A stretch of DNA of 64,000 bases, taken from the NCBI GenBank assembly GCA_031383555.1, contig JANMZR010000060.1, positions 9,523 through 73,522 on the forward strand, written 5' to 3'. Numbering within the stretch: position 1 is the first letter of the stretch; each line of letters begins with the position of its first letter. Origin of the DNA: JANMZR01 sp031383555 (GTDB taxonomy: Bacteria; Bacteroidota; Bacteroidia; Cytophagales; Spirosomataceae). The translations under genes and the position numbers were made by a program. The notes beneath the pieces are model-generated. The model saw only the letters and a list, made by a program, of their open reading frames with translations, was not told the DNA's origin and did not search any database. This document shows, in pieces, positions 1-8,748 of this stretch.

Positions 1-241
1 AGTCATGAATTGAACCACCAAAACCATGGGCCAATACTACTGTATCGCCAACTCCAGCGGATAAAGTTCGAATTTTTGTACCATCTGTTGTAGTTATAAA
101 TAGCTCATCACCAGTAGGTTGTGCGGAAAGTATTTCGTAACTATATTCCTCCGGGGCATGGTTGATTTGGTACACTTTGTATTGCACAAATACAAATATA
201 ATTGCAACTAAAAGCAATATACCAATTAGAAATTTTCTCAT
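1..241 (-). CDS. alpha/beta hydrolase, N-terminal part (runs off the left edge)
   Basis: The reverse strand is open from an ATG at 241 to the window edge (80 codons). The start of the protein is a hydrophobic segment (MRKFLIGILLLVAIIFVF), so it is probably membrane-anchored or secreted. It continues with a beta-strand-rich stretch and then VVLAHGFGGS, the HG-x-GGS oxyanion-hole turn typical of alpha/beta hydrolases (esterases, lipases, peptidases). The nucleophile and catalytic His lie outside the window, so the substrate cannot be judged. It reads in the same direction as the next two genes, with a 30-base gap after the PIG-L gene stops at 272. Confidence 0.7.
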   Translation of the reverse strand, partial: MRKFLIGILLLVAIIFVFVQYKVYQINHAPEEYSYEILSAQPTGDELFITTTDGTKIRTLSAGVGDTVVLAHGFGGSIHD

Positions 242-271
242 ATTTTAGGTATTTAATTTTTCACTATTCTA

Positions 272-1144
272 TTACTTAGTTTCAAATCCTGATTTTCTTA
301 ATTTTTCAAAAAGAAAATTTACTTTATTAATATTTTCTTTTCCGTTTTGTGCAAAATACCAGAATGTTTCAAGTTCACCTTTATGCATTGAGGCGTTCAT
401 ATCACCTGATTGAGATTTATGGCAAGCTTTTATCCAGTCGGCAACTATCATATAGCTATGCTGGTTTCTTTCTCCAAAGCCAAATGACCTATCAAAATAA
501 TTAACAGGTGAATTTACCAAAATATTGGTTTCTGGAAAGCCTTCTAATCCTGAAAATTTATAAGTATAATCCTTATTTAATGACCTTCCTCCTAATACAA
601 TTGGCTTATTTACAGCACGTTGTGCCGCTTTTAATGCCAATATTGTAGCGGATTTATGGTGAGCATGTTGGCCAACATCTGGAACTAAGCAAAATATATA
701 ATCATACTTATTTTGTGCCAAAATTTGATCCAGTTTTTCATTGATATAATTGATATTCCATCTTTTCCCTTCTAAAAATGGTTTGGGGTCAAATTGATAA
801 AAATCATCTATTTGATCGAAAAAATAGAAGTTTCTAATGCCCAAAACATCACCAGAGCAAAGTATTTCTTTTTTGCGAATCAAAGGCAAATATTTGCGGC
901 CTGTGGTCGAATCTGTTAAGTTTTTATCATAAAAAGTTGAAGCTAATAAACCATTGTAGCCGCCTGATCCATCGGTAATTAAGGCCAAATCGACCATGCC
1001 CTTTAGCTCACGGGTAATTTTGAATAGGGTTACAGGAAACTGTGTTTCATCATCGGGGTGAGCCGTTACAACTAATACTTTTGGCCCATCAGATTGGGCT
1101 AAAATAGCGTATGAGAAAAGTAATAAAGTGAGTATTTTTTTCAT
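272..1144 (-). CDS. PIG-L (LmbE) family deacetylase, secreted
   Basis: 290 residues. A short signal peptide (MKKILTLLLFSYAILAQ) is followed by VLVVTAHPDDE at residues 23-33, the zinc-binding AHPDDE signature of the PIG-L/LmbE N-deacetylase family. A later QHAHH motif near residue 160 supplies the third metal ligand. Family members remove acetyl groups from GlcNAc-type or other N-acyl sugars; the substrate here is unknown. The start is two bases after the stop of the upstream amidohydrolase, so the two are almost certainly co-transcribed. Both are exported, which suggests periplasmic hydrolysis of an acylated compound (inference). Confidence 0.88.
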   Translation of the reverse strand: MKKILTLLLFSYAILAQSDGPKVLVVTAHPDDETQFPVTLFKITRELKGMVDLALITDGSGGYNGLLASTFYDKNLTDSTTGRKYLPLIRKKEILCSGDVLGIRNFYFFDQIDDFYQFDPKPFLEGKRWNINYINEKLDQILAQNKYDYIFCLVPDVGQHAHHKSATILALKAAQRAVNKPIVLGGRSLNKDYTYKFSGLEGFPETNILVNSPVNYFDRSFGFGERNQHSYMIVADWIKACHKSQSGDMNASMHKGELETFWYFAQNGKENINKVNFLFEKLRKSGFETK

Positions 1145-1146
1145 TT

Positions 1147-2424
1147 TTACTGTTTGTAAACGACCCCATCTTTCATAACAAAGGCAACTTTCATCATAAC
1201 TTTAGGGTCAGCTATTGGGTCGCCATCAACGGCAATTATGTCTGCTAATTTACCTTTTTCTATTGAACCAATTTGGTCAGCCATGTCCAGGATACCTGCA
1301 TTTATAGTTGTAGCAGCTTTTAGGCACTCCATCATTGGCATGCCAGCTTCCACCATATATTGAAATTCTTTTGCATTATAGCCATGAATAAATACGCCTG
1401 CGTCTGTTCCAAAGCCAATTTTTACGCCAGCTTTATAGGCTTTCGCTAAATTACTCTGGCTGTAACCCCCAATTTCAATGGCTTTTGCTGCTACAAAAGG
1501 ATGGTAATAACCAGGCACTTTGGCTGAATCGGCGGCAGTTTTACCAGCGATAATAGTTGGAATTAGAAAGGCTCCTTTTTCAATAAAAAGTTTGATACAT
1601 TCGTCGTCGGCAAGGGTGCCATGCTCAATAGTGGTTACCCCAGCTCTGATAGCACGTTTCATTCCTTCTGGGCCGTGTGCATGTGCCGCCACTTTAAAGC
1701 CATAGTCTTTGGCGGTTGCAATAATTGCATCTAATTCATCTGCTTGGAACTGAGGCCCTTTACCGTTTTTAGCCACACTTAAAACCCCACCTGTTGACGT
1801 AATTTTTATCCAGTCGGCGCCATCTTTATACCTTTGCCGTATGGCTTGGCGGGCCTCATCAGGGCCGTTTATTACGCCAGTTAGCATACTTTCATCTACA
1901 TGCAGGTTCTCATTAAGTCCATTGGAAGGGTCGCCATGGCCACCCGTTGTGGCTATAGTTTTGCCTGAAGTAAGGATACGTGGCCCATCAACAGAACCCC
2001 TATTAATTGCATTGCGCAAGGCAATATTTGCGCCAGAGCCGCCCATATCTCGAACGGTTGTGAAGCCAGACATTAAAGTGATTTTGCCATATTTCTGTGC
2101 TTCTAAAGCATTATCGGCCATGTTGTAACCTATTCTTTTTTGGAAGGAATCTTTACTGGTTTGACTTTCTAAATGCACATGCATATCAATTAGGCCTGGC
2201 ATAACAGTTTTCAATTTCAGATCAACAACTTTATCACCTGCAGCAGCTTTTTGGTAGCCTTTTTGAATATCGATTATCTTGTTTTTCTCAATGATAATTG
2301 ACATTTCTTTTTGACTGTAATTGGATGTCATGTCAAATAATGTACCGCAATGGAGGATAGTTTTTTGTGAGAAAATTGTATTTTTAATAAATAAAAATGA
2401 TAAAATCAGTAATAGTTTTTTCAT
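1147..2424 (-). CDS. secreted metal-dependent amidohydrolase (imidazolonepropionase/prolidase-like)
   Basis: 425 residues with a signal peptide (MKKLLLILSFLFIKNTIFSQ). Metal ligands of the amidohydrolase superfamily are visible in order: GLIDMHVHLE (HxH) near residue 80, KVAAHAHG, TIEHGT, and GFGTDAG, the Asp ligand, near residue 340. The C-terminal part (GSIEKGKLADIIAVDGDP) is the small beta-sandwich typical of this superfamily. The closest type is the Met-dep-hydrolase/Xaa-Pro dipeptidase-like group found in many Bacteroidota. It is the first gene of a pair with the PIG-L deacetylase, which starts two bases downstream. Substrate unknown. Confidence 0.88.
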   Translation of the reverse strand: MKKLLLILSFLFIKNTIFSQKTILHCGTLFDMTSNYSQKEMSIIIEKNKIIDIQKGYQKAAAGDKVVDLKLKTVMPGLIDMHVHLESQTSKDSFQKRIGYNMADNALEAQKYGKITLMSGFTTVRDMGGSGANIALRNAINRGSVDGPRILTSGKTIATTGGHGDPSNGLNENLHVDESMLTGVINGPDEARQAIRQRYKDGADWIKITSTGGVLSVAKNGKGPQFQADELDAIIATAKDYGFKVAAHAHGPEGMKRAIRAGVTTIEHGTLADDECIKLFIEKGAFLIPTIIAGKTAADSAKVPGYYHPFVAAKAIEIGGYSQSNLAKAYKAGVKIGFGTDAGVFIHGYNAKEFQYMVEAGMPMMECLKAATTINAGILDMADQIGSIEKGKLADIIAVDGDPIADPKVMMKVAFVMKDGVVYKQ

Positions 2425-2494
2425 AATAAAATAAAGGGCTTAAAAAGGTTGAAATAAATTGAAATAGTTGTATTTATTGAGATAAATTTAATAA

Positions 2495-2535
2495 AAAAAG
2501 CGTAATTATCTTCATGTTTGATAATTACGCTTTTT
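2495..2535. terminator. bidirectional hairpin terminator
   Basis: A perfect 16-bp inverted repeat (left arm 2495-2510, loop of 9, right arm 2520-2535) is bounded by A and T tracts, so it would work in both directions. On the reverse strand it follows the tRNA-Arg and its degenerate copy and precedes the amidohydrolase start by about 70 bases. It therefore probably ends the tRNA transcript. Confidence 0.8.
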
Positions 2536-2539
2536 ATTT

Positions 2540-2615
2540 GTGGCTTTTGCTGGAATCGAATCGGTACGCCGAACCGCCAATCAAATTTTTAGGAAACATC
2601 TATTTGTTGCCAAAC
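2540..2615 (-). pseudogene. degenerate tRNA-Arg(CCU)-like copy
   Basis: Downstream of the intact tRNA-Arg there is a second copy of its anticodon arm: AATAGATGTTTCCTAA and the following bases match with one mismatch over about 25 positions. A TTCGATTCC T-loop and a terminal GCCACA also match the real gene. The region between them is replaced by an insertion containing CGGT...ACCG, and the 5' acceptor and D arm cannot be folded. The T-stem does not pair (ACCGA against CCAGC). I read it as a decayed tandem duplicate; a functional tRNA is unlikely. Confidence 0.6.
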
Positions 2616-2636
2616 ACTTGATAAAAAATTGTTTTG

Positions 2637-2708
2637 TGGCCTCGGCGGGAATCGAACCCACATCAAATGTTTAGGAAACATCTATTCTATCCGTTGAACT
2701 ACGACGCC
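2637..2708 (-). tRNA. tRNA-Arg (anticodon CCU)
   Basis: 72 nt with a full cloverleaf: acceptor GGCGTCG/CGAGGCC, D arm, anticodon stem GATGT/ACATT with loop TTCCTAA (anticodon CCT, decoding AGG), variable TGAT, T-stem GTGGG/CCCGC with loop TTCGATT, and discriminator A. CCA is not encoded (CAA follows). The fourth acceptor pair is a G-G mismatch, which is unusual in an otherwise clean tRNA. Confidence 0.92.
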
Positions 2709-2816
2709 ATGTTTTTGGGAATGCAAAAGTCTGAAAAAAAAGGCGATTTTGCAAGGAATTTAAAATTGGCGAATTTAAATTTCATATTTTTTAATTCTAA
2801 CTTCTAATTTCCCACT

Positions 2817-4022
2817 CTACCCCAACCAATTAGGAAAAATGCTCAAATGCTTCACTTTCAAAATCGTCATCATCGCAGCTCGTAATTCATCGAGATTTTC
2901 TTTGTTTTCAGCTGAAATAAAGACCGACTTTGGCATTTCAGAATCCATGTAAGTTCTTTTTAGCTTTTCTATAATGTTCTCATTATCAGTTATTTCTAAG
3001 CCAAATTCATCATAGGGCTCTTCTGGTTTTTCATGCTTAGGAATCAAGTCAATTTTGTTAAAAACCATTATAGTTGGTTTATTTCCAGCACCAATCTCGT
3101 TTAAAATACCATTAACAATCTCAATTTGTTCATCGAAATTGGAGTGCGAAATATCAACCACATGGAGTAAAATATCCGCCTCTCGTACCTCATCAAGTGT
3201 ACTTTTGAACGATTCAATAAGCATGGTTGGCAGTTTCCTGATAAAACCAACTGTATCAGTTAGTAAAAAAGGGATGCTTTCAATACTTACTTTTCTTACA
3301 GTTGAGTCGACCGTGGCAAACAATTTATTTTCAGCAAAAACATCAGCCTTGGCCAATCGCCTCATCAAGGTACTTTTGCCCACGTTGGTATAGCCTACCA
3401 ACGAGACTCGCACCATACGATCACGGTTTTTGCGTTGTGTGTGCGACTGTTTATCAATAATATCGAGTTTTTCTTTCAAATAAGTTATACGGTCTTTGGC
3501 AATACGGCGATCCGTTTCAAGCTCTTTTTCACCTGGCCCACGCATACCTACTCCTCCACGTTGGCGGCTCAAGTGCGTCCACATACGGGTAAGGCGGGGT
3601 AACATATACTGGTATTGTGCCAATTCAACCTGTGTTTTTGCCTGTTGGGTTTGGGCCCTTTGCGCAAAAATATTCAAAATCATCAAGCTGCGGTCAATCA
3701 CTTTTACCTCCATCTCTCTTTTTTCAAATTCCCCTTCAATGTTTTTTACTTGGCGTGGCGAAAGGTCGTCGTCATATAAAATGATATCAATGGCTTTGTC
3801 TTTTACGTAGGCAATAATATCCTCAAATCGGCCTTTGCCTACATAAGTACCCAAATCTGGCTTTTCAAGTTTTTGCGTAAAACGATGCAAGGTTACGATT
3901 CCAGCTGTTTCGGCCAAAAATTCTAATTCGTCAAGATATTCCTTAGTTTGTGTTGCTGATTGCTTTTGTGAAGTAACGGCAACTAATATCGCCTTTTCTT
4001 TCTCTTCCTCGGTTGAATGCAA
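2817..4022 (-). CDS. hflX: ribosome-associated GTPase HflX
   Basis: 401 residues. The N-terminal HflX domain shows the glycine-rich segment around YVGKGRFEDI. A coiled linker with RGPGEKELETDRR is followed by the G domain: P-loop GYTNVGKS, switch II DTVGFIRKLP (the HflX signature), and FNKIDL. HflX binds the 50S subunit and splits or rescues stalled ribosomes, often after heat stress. The gene stands alone, divergent from msrB across 175 bases. A TAATTTTG box at 4055-4048 fits the Bacteroidota -7 consensus. Confidence 0.96.
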   Translation of the reverse strand: MHSTEEEKEKAILVAVTSQKQSATQTKEYLDELEFLAETAGIVTLHRFTQKLEKPDLGTYVGKGRFEDIIAYVKDKAIDIILYDDDLSPRQVKNIEGEFEKREMEVKVIDRSLMILNIFAQRAQTQQAKTQVELAQYQYMLPRLTRMWTHLSRQRGGVGMRGPGEKELETDRRIAKDRITYLKEKLDIIDKQSHTQRKNRDRMVRVSLVGYTNVGKSTLMRRLAKADVFAENKLFATVDSTVRKVSIESIPFLLTDTVGFIRKLPTMLIESFKSTLDEVREADILLHVVDISHSNFDEQIEIVNGILNEIGAGNKPTIMVFNKIDLIPKHEKPEEPYDEFGLEITDNENIIEKLKRTYMDSEMPKSVFISAENKENLDELRAAMMTILKVKHLSIFPNWLG

Positions 4023-4047
4023 GTTATTTTATTTAAATTTTAGATTA

Positions 4048-4055
4048 CAAAATTA
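4048..4055 (-). promoter_or_regulatory. putative -7 box (TAnnTTTG) for hflX
   Basis: On the reverse strand TAATTTTG matches the Bacteroidota housekeeping -7 consensus TAnnTTTG and lies 26 bases before the hflX start. No good TTG at the usual -33 distance is visible, so this is a partial match. Confidence 0.35.
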
Positions 4056-4197
4056 GGCTTTTTTCAATATTTACTCATCTTTTTAACCTTAAAAGCTTAA
4101 ATTGGCAAACTAACCGACCATTTTATTAACTATTTTCGAAAATAAAAATCCATTTCTTTTAATTTTACGTTTATAGTATAAATAAATAAAATTAAAA

Positions 4198-4686
4198 ATG
4201 AAAACTAAAATAATTCAATTCTGCCTTTTGGCATTTCAAGTTATTGTATTTACAGCCTGCGCTCAAAAAGAGAAACCGCAAAAGGAAGGAAATTATCCTT
4301 TAAAAAAGGAAGATTCCTTTTATAAAAAAACACTTTCAAAAGAGCAATATTATGTGACCCGTAAAAAGGGCACTGAGCGAGCTTTCTCAGGTGAATATGT
4401 TGATAACCATGATACTGGTAAATATTTTTGTGTTTGCTGCCAATCAGAACTTTTTGGTTCAGATACTAAATTTGAATCAGGAACGGGCTGGCCTTCCTTT
4501 TGGAAGCCTTCAGTTGCTAGTAATGTAGAGGAATTGGTTGACAACTCCTTAGGAATGACTCGCACTGAAGTAAATTGCGCACAATGTGGAGCACACTTAG
4601 GCCATGTTTTTGACGATGGTCCTAAGCCAACAGGATTGAGATATTGCTTAAATTCGGCTGCTTTGAAGTTTCAAAAAGGGAAATAA
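4198..4686 (+). CDS. msrB: peptide-methionine (R)-S-oxide reductase MsrB, lipoprotein
   Basis: 162 residues. A lipoprotein signal ([21 protein letters not shown], lipobox FTAC) places it in the envelope. The MsrB domain begins with [17 protein letters not shown]. Zinc-binding CxxC pairs are CVCC and CAQC, followed by [12 protein letters not shown], and the catalytic cysteine is in RYCLNSAAL. MsrB reduces the R form of methionine sulfoxide, so an exported copy repairs oxidised envelope proteins. The gene is monocistronic, bounded by a divergent hflX and by two hairpins at its 3' end. Confidence 0.95.
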   Translation: MKTKIIQFCLLAFQVIVFTACAQKEKPQKEGNYPLKKEDSFYKKTLSKEQYYVTRKKGTERAFSGEYVDNHDTGKYFCVCCQSELFGSDTKFESGTGWPSFWKPSVASNVEELVDNSLGMTRTEVNCAQCGAHLGHVFDDGPKPTGLRYCLNSAALKFQKGK

Positions 4687-4691
4687 ATAAT

Positions 4692-4723
4692 TATTATTTG
4701 ATCCTTAAAACCATCAAATAATA
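4692..4723 (+). terminator. AT-rich hairpin after msrB
   Basis: A perfect 11-bp inverted repeat, TATTATTTGAT/ATCAAATAATA, with a 10-base loop starts six bases after the msrB stop codon. It lacks a T tract, so it may stabilise the 3' end of the message; the hairpin further on is the better terminator. Confidence 0.45.
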
Positions 4724-4751
4724 GCATTAATTTTAGAAAAATTATTAAATT

Positions 4752-4785
4752 AGGAAAGTGCTTTCAAAAGCCTTTCCTTTTTTTA
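4752..4785 (+). terminator. rho-independent terminator of msrB
   Basis: A hairpin made of AGGAAAG/CTTTCCT plus an inner GCTT/AAGC stem is followed by a run of seven T. It ends 83 bases before the likely PBP start. Confidence 0.8.
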
Positions 4786-4867
4786 TTATGCCCGATTGCT
4801 CATAAGGTTTGCGGATTGGGAGTTTTTTTCGGAACTTTGGTATGTACTCCTACCGTTTATTTTATTT

Positions 4868-7636
4868 ATGGATCAAATATTAGAAATATTAAAGAAGCTT
4901 TCTGTTTTTTTTAACAAAGGTAAATTAGCCTTAAGTAATTATATATCAGTTATCATACAATTTTTAAAGCCTTACATCACCTCGGCTTATCAGTATTTAT
5001 TTACCCAATCGAAAAAAGGTACCAAAACCTTGCTCAACAAAACAATTGGTGAGGAAAAAACAGAGAAATTAAAGGAAAAAACAATTTTATTAAAGGAAAA
5101 ATCAGAGCAATTATTAGAAAAAACTGAACCTTTTCAAGCAAAACTATTAGAAGCCAAGCAGCGATCGTCGTTATGGTATGAGGCTTCTGTAGATAGAGAA
5201 AGTAAATATTATAAACTTATTTCAAGTATTTGGAAATATAGCTACAGAATAGCAATTGGCGGAGCTATTTATTTCTTTTTAATTATCACCAATTTTCTGT
5301 ATCTAACAGGTGAGTTACCTTCGGTTGACGACCTTCAAGATCCTAAACTTTCGCAGGCTTCAGAACTCTATACCTCTGACGGTGTGATGTTTGGAAAGTT
5401 TTTCGCTCAAAATCGTACTTCCGTTAAGGACTTCAAAGAATTATCTCCTAATTTGGTAAATGCATTAATCGCCACAGAAGACTCCCGTTTTTATAAACAT
5501 TCAGGGATTGACTTGCGAGCTTTGGGAGGTGTGTTTTGGGGCATTATTACTGGTCGTGACGAGAGGGGAGGTGGAAGTACAATTTCCCAGCAATTGGCAA
5601 AAAATTTGTTTCGTACACGTGCAAAAGAGTCTCGTGGTCTATTGGGTTATATTCCTTTTTTACGAAAATTAAATTATAAAACAAAAGAATGGGTAACTGC
5701 AGTAAAATTGGAACGAACTTATTCCAAAGAGGAAATAATTACATGGTACCTCAATACTGTCGACTTTGGTAGTAATGCATATGGCATTAGAGTAGCAGCA
5801 AAAACCTATTTTAATACCTCACCTGATAGCCTAAGTATCCAAGATGGAGCCGTTTTGGTGGGTATTCAGAAGGCAACGACTACTTATAACCCAAAATTGC
5901 ACCCAAAAGCTTCTTTTGAAAGGCGCAATATAGTAATGAACCAAATGGTGAAATACAGGTATTTGAGCCAATCTGAGTTTGACTCTCTTTCTAAATTGCC
6001 AATTAATATAGATAATTACAATGTTGAAACACCTTACACTGGCACTGGGAATTATTTTAAAAATGCAGTAGTTAATTTTATTCGGGCTTGGGCCAAGGAA
6101 AATGGTGAAGAAATCGATCTTTATTCTGACGGATTGAAAATATATACAACCATAGATTCGAGGCTACAAGGCTATGCTGAGAGGTCAATTCATGAAAAAA
6201 TGAAAACCCTTCAAAAGCAATTTGAAAACCATTGGGGCAATAAAAACCCTTGGACGGATGTGGATGGAAATGAGCTACGTGGTTTTATTGATACGGTGGC
6301 CAAAAGAACTGATTATTATAAAAAATTATCAAAGAAATATTCTAATAATTTAGATTCAATAAAATTTTACATGAATAAGCCCCATAGAATGAAAGTTTTT
6401 GCTTGGGACAAAGGGGAGAAAGTAATGGTTATGAGCTCAATGGATTCTATAAGATATTACAAAAAATTGTTACAAGCAGGAATGATGTCCATGGATCCGT
6501 TTACAGGCCATGTAAAAGCCTGGGTAGGAGGGCTCGATTATGACTATTTTAAATATGATCATGTAAGACAAGGAAAAAGGCAACCAGGCTCAACTTTTAA
6601 GCCCATTTTATATACAGCCGCTATTGATGGAGCTAACTTATCACCTTGTGAAAAAATGCAAGACAGACCCTTTTCACTAAAATATCGAGAAAATAAAGAA
6701 GATAAAATTTGGGAGCCCAAAAATTCAAGTGGGAGGTTTTCGTTGAATACTTTTACACTCAGAAAGGCTATGGCCATGTCTATCAACTCAATAGCCGCTG
6801 CATTAACTTTCAAAATTGGCGAGCTAAAAGAAGATGAGCCCAATAAAAGGTTGAATAAAGACTGGGATCAAAGGCAATATGACATGGAGCAAGGTGCGCA
6901 AATGGTTGTAGATTATGCAAAAAAATTGGGAATAACTAGCCATTTGGAACCCGTACCTTCAATTGGCTTAGGGTCGTTTGATGTTTCTCTTTATGAAATG
7001 GTAGCTGCGTATTCTACTTTTTTGAATAATGGAATGCATACTAAACCATTAATAATTACAAGAATTGAAGACAGAAAAGGGAAAGTGCTTTTTGAGTTTA
7101 ATACAACTTCAAAGCAAGTAATTAGTCGTGAATCAGCCTACATTATGATATATATGTTAAGAGGCGGGGTGGAGGAAAGCGGAGGAACTTCAAAGGGATT
7201 GTTTAATTACGATCTTTTTCCGAATTATAAAGCTCAAATGGCTGGTAAAACAGGAACAACTTCCAATTATTCAGATGCTTGGTACATGGGTTTATCTAGG
7301 GACCTTGTAACTGGAGTTTGGGTGGGTGGAGATGATAGAAGCATACATTTTAGAGGGTCAGCGGGGGAAGGTAGTAGAATGGCGCTACCTATTTTTGGAA
7401 GGTATATGGAATTAGTATTTAAAGATAAAAAATTGGGATATAAGCCAGGGCCATTCCAAAAAGCAAGCTTTACTATTCAAAAACCTTATGATGATTGTAG
7501 TAAATTTAATGGAAATCAACCTAGTGATGCTGATACGTCTGTCTATGAAGGGGAATATAGCAGTGATTCTTTACCGCCACTACAAACACCTATAACCATT
7601 CCTGATATTTCGCCTGATACAACGGGTCCGAATTGA
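4868..7636 (+). CDS. mrcA: class A penicillin-binding protein (PBP1A type)
   Basis: Bifunctional peptidoglycan polymerase and cross-linker. Before the membrane anchor (YRIAIGGAIYFFLIITNFLYL) there is an unusually long N-terminal part of about 120 residues, rich in Lys/Glu heptads and probably coiled coil. The GT51 transglycosylase domain shows ATEDSRFYKHSGID and GGGSTISQQLAKNLF. The transpeptidase domain shows PGSTFKP (SxxK, about residue 575), SIN (SxN) and GKTGTTSNYSDAW (KTG). I chose ATG 4868: the longer frame starts at a TTG at 4796, 11 bases after the preceding terminator, and adds 24 hydrophobic residues. Confidence 0.92.
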   Translation: MDQILEILKKLSVFFNKGKLALSNYISVIIQFLKPYITSAYQYLFTQSKKGTKTLLNKTIGEEKTEKLKEKTILLKEKSEQLLEKTEPFQAKLLEAKQRSSLWYEASVDRESKYYKLISSIWKYSYRIAIGGAIYFFLIITNFLYLTGELPSVDDLQDPKLSQASELYTSDGVMFGKFFAQNRTSVKDFKELSPNLVNALIATEDSRFYKHSGIDLRALGGVFWGIITGRDERGGGSTISQQLAKNLFRTRAKESRGLLGYIPFLRKLNYKTKEWVTAVKLERTYSKEEIITWYLNTVDFGSNAYGIRVAAKTYFNTSPDSLSIQDGAVLVGIQKATTTYNPKLHPKASFERRNIVMNQMVKYRYLSQSEFDSLSKLPINIDNYNVETPYTGTGNYFKNAVVNFIRAWAKENGEEIDLYSDGLKIYTTIDSRLQGYAERSIHEKMKTLQKQFENHWGNKNPWTDVDGNELRGFIDTVAKRTDYYKKLSKKYSNNLDSIKFYMNKPHRMKVFAWDKGEKVMVMSSMDSIRYYKKLLQAGMMSMDPFTGHVKAWVGGLDYDYFKYDHVRQGKRQPGSTFKPILYTAAIDGANLSPCEKMQDRPFSLKYRENKEDKIWEPKNSSGRFSLNTFTLRKAMAMSINSIAAALTFKIGELKEDEPNKRLNKDWDQRQYDMEQGAQMVVDYAKKLGITSHLEPVPSIGLGSFDVSLYEMVAAYSTFLNNGMHTKPLIITRIEDRKGKVLFEFNTTSKQVISRESAYIMIYMLRGGVEESGGTSKGLFNYDLFPNYKAQMAGKTGTTSNYSDAWYMGLSRDLVTGVWVGGDDRSIHFRGSAGEGSRMALPIFGRYMELVFKDKKLGYKPGPFQKASFTIQKPYDDCSKFNGNQPSDADTSVYEGEYSSDSLPPLQTPITIPDISPDTTGPN

Positions 7637-7678
7637 TGTTTTACTATTAAATTTTTCGATTATTTAATTATTTAGGAA

Positions 7679-7711
7679 GCCTTCTTGAAGAAAATCAAGG
7701 AGGCATTTTTT
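7679..7711 (+). terminator. rho-independent terminator of the PBP gene
   Basis: A 10-bp stem with one G-T pair (GCCTTCTTGA/TCAAGGAGGC), a loop of six and a following T6 run, 42 bases after the PBP stop. Confidence 0.85.
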
Positions 7712-7766
7712 GTGAAAAAAAATATAATATTACATTAATTCAAAAATCAATTTTGACGATAACAAT

Positions 7767-7774
7767 TATATTTG
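7767..7774 (+). promoter_or_regulatory. putative -7 box for oxyR
   Basis: TATATTTG matches TAnnTTTG and lies 30 bases before the preferred oxyR start at 7804. The first ATG at 7789 would leave almost no leader, which also favours 7804. Confidence 0.45.
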
Positions 7775-7803
7775 CATAGATAGTACTGATGAATTTACAA
7801 AAG

Positions 7804-8745
7804 ATGAACTTACAACAGTTAGAGTATATAGTGGCAATTGATTTGCATAGACATTTTGTAAAGGCTTCCGAGTATTGCAATATTACCCAGCCAACCTTAA
7901 GTATGATGGTGCAAAAACTTGAAGATGAGTTAGGTATAAAAATATTTGACCGCTCCAAAAAGCCAGTCGAGCCCACTTTTGCAGGTCAAGAAATTATAAA
8001 AAGAGCCAAGCGGATTTTAGCAGAATCGGAAAGCCTCGTTACATTTACAAAGGAAGTAAAAGGGGAAGTTTCTGGAGATCTTCGAGTCGGGATAATTCCT
8101 ACTTTGGCACCCTATTTATTGCCACTTTTTTTGAATAATTTTATTGATAAATATCCATTAGTGAATATTTTCATCAAAGAAATTGTTACCGATGACATAA
8201 TAGCTAAAATTAAAGCTGGTGAGCTTGATATTGGCATTTTAGCAACACCAGTTAATCAAAAATTTCTTACAGAACTCCCATTATTTGAGGAAGAATTTTT
8301 TGTATATACCTCTCAAAATTTCCTTCCAATTACAAAGAAATATTTATTGCCTTCTGATTTAGATTTGAGCAAATTATGGCTACTGGAAGAGGGGCATTGC
8401 CTTAGAAATCAGGTATTTAACCTTTGCGAATTAAAATCAAGTCAGCATAAAATGTCTAATTTGCACTATGAGGCTGGTAGTATTGAAACCTTAATTAACT
8501 TGGTGGATAAGCAAAGTAGCCTCACAATTATCCCTCATTTAGCAGCATTAAATTTAAAAGACGAACAAAAGAGCAAATTGAGAGAATTTGCATCGCCAAA
8601 GCCAGTAAGACAGATAAGTTTAGTAGTTTCAAATAATTTCCCCAGAATTAAACTATTAAATGAATTAAAATCTGAAATAACAAAAATTATCCCTTTCAAA
8701 AACTTGATTTCAAGCAGTAAAATATCAATTTCAATTGAACATTAA
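7804..8745 (+). CDS. oxyR: peroxide-sensing LysR-type activator OxyR
   Basis: The N-terminal winged helix-turn-helix (NLQQLEYIVAIDLHRHFVKA... NITQPTLSMMVQKLE) is followed by a LysR effector domain. The segment EEGHCLRNQVFNLC carries the two redox cysteines of OxyR. With ATG 7804 they fall at residues 199 and 208, the same numbers as in E. coli OxyR, so I prefer this start over the in-frame ATG at 7789. OxyR forms an intramolecular disulfide with peroxide and activates catalase and peroxiredoxin genes; none is adjacent here. An RNA methyltransferase gene follows after three bases. Confidence 0.93.
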   Translation: MNLQQLEYIVAIDLHRHFVKASEYCNITQPTLSMMVQKLEDELGIKIFDRSKKPVEPTFAGQEIIKRAKRILAESESLVTFTKEVKGEVSGDLRVGIIPTLAPYLLPLFLNNFIDKYPLVNIFIKEIVTDDIIAKIKAGELDIGILATPVNQKFLTELPLFEEEFFVYTSQNFLPITKKYLLPSDLDLSKLWLLEEGHCLRNQVFNLCELKSSQHKMSNLHYEAGSIETLINLVDKQSSLTIIPHLAALNLKDEQKSKLREFASPKPVRQISLVVSNNFPRIKLLNELKSEITKIIPFKNLISSSKISISIEH

Positions 8746-8748
8746 TTT

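Noticed and set aside
4796..4867. Longer PBP start at TTG 4796
   Set aside because: It is 11 bases from the end of the preceding terminator and adds an out-of-character hydrophobic stretch; ATG 4868 gives a normal start.
7789..7803. ATG 7789 as the oxyR start
   Set aside because: ATG 7804 gives the standard OxyR N terminus, puts the redox cysteines at 199 and 208, and leaves room for the -7 box.
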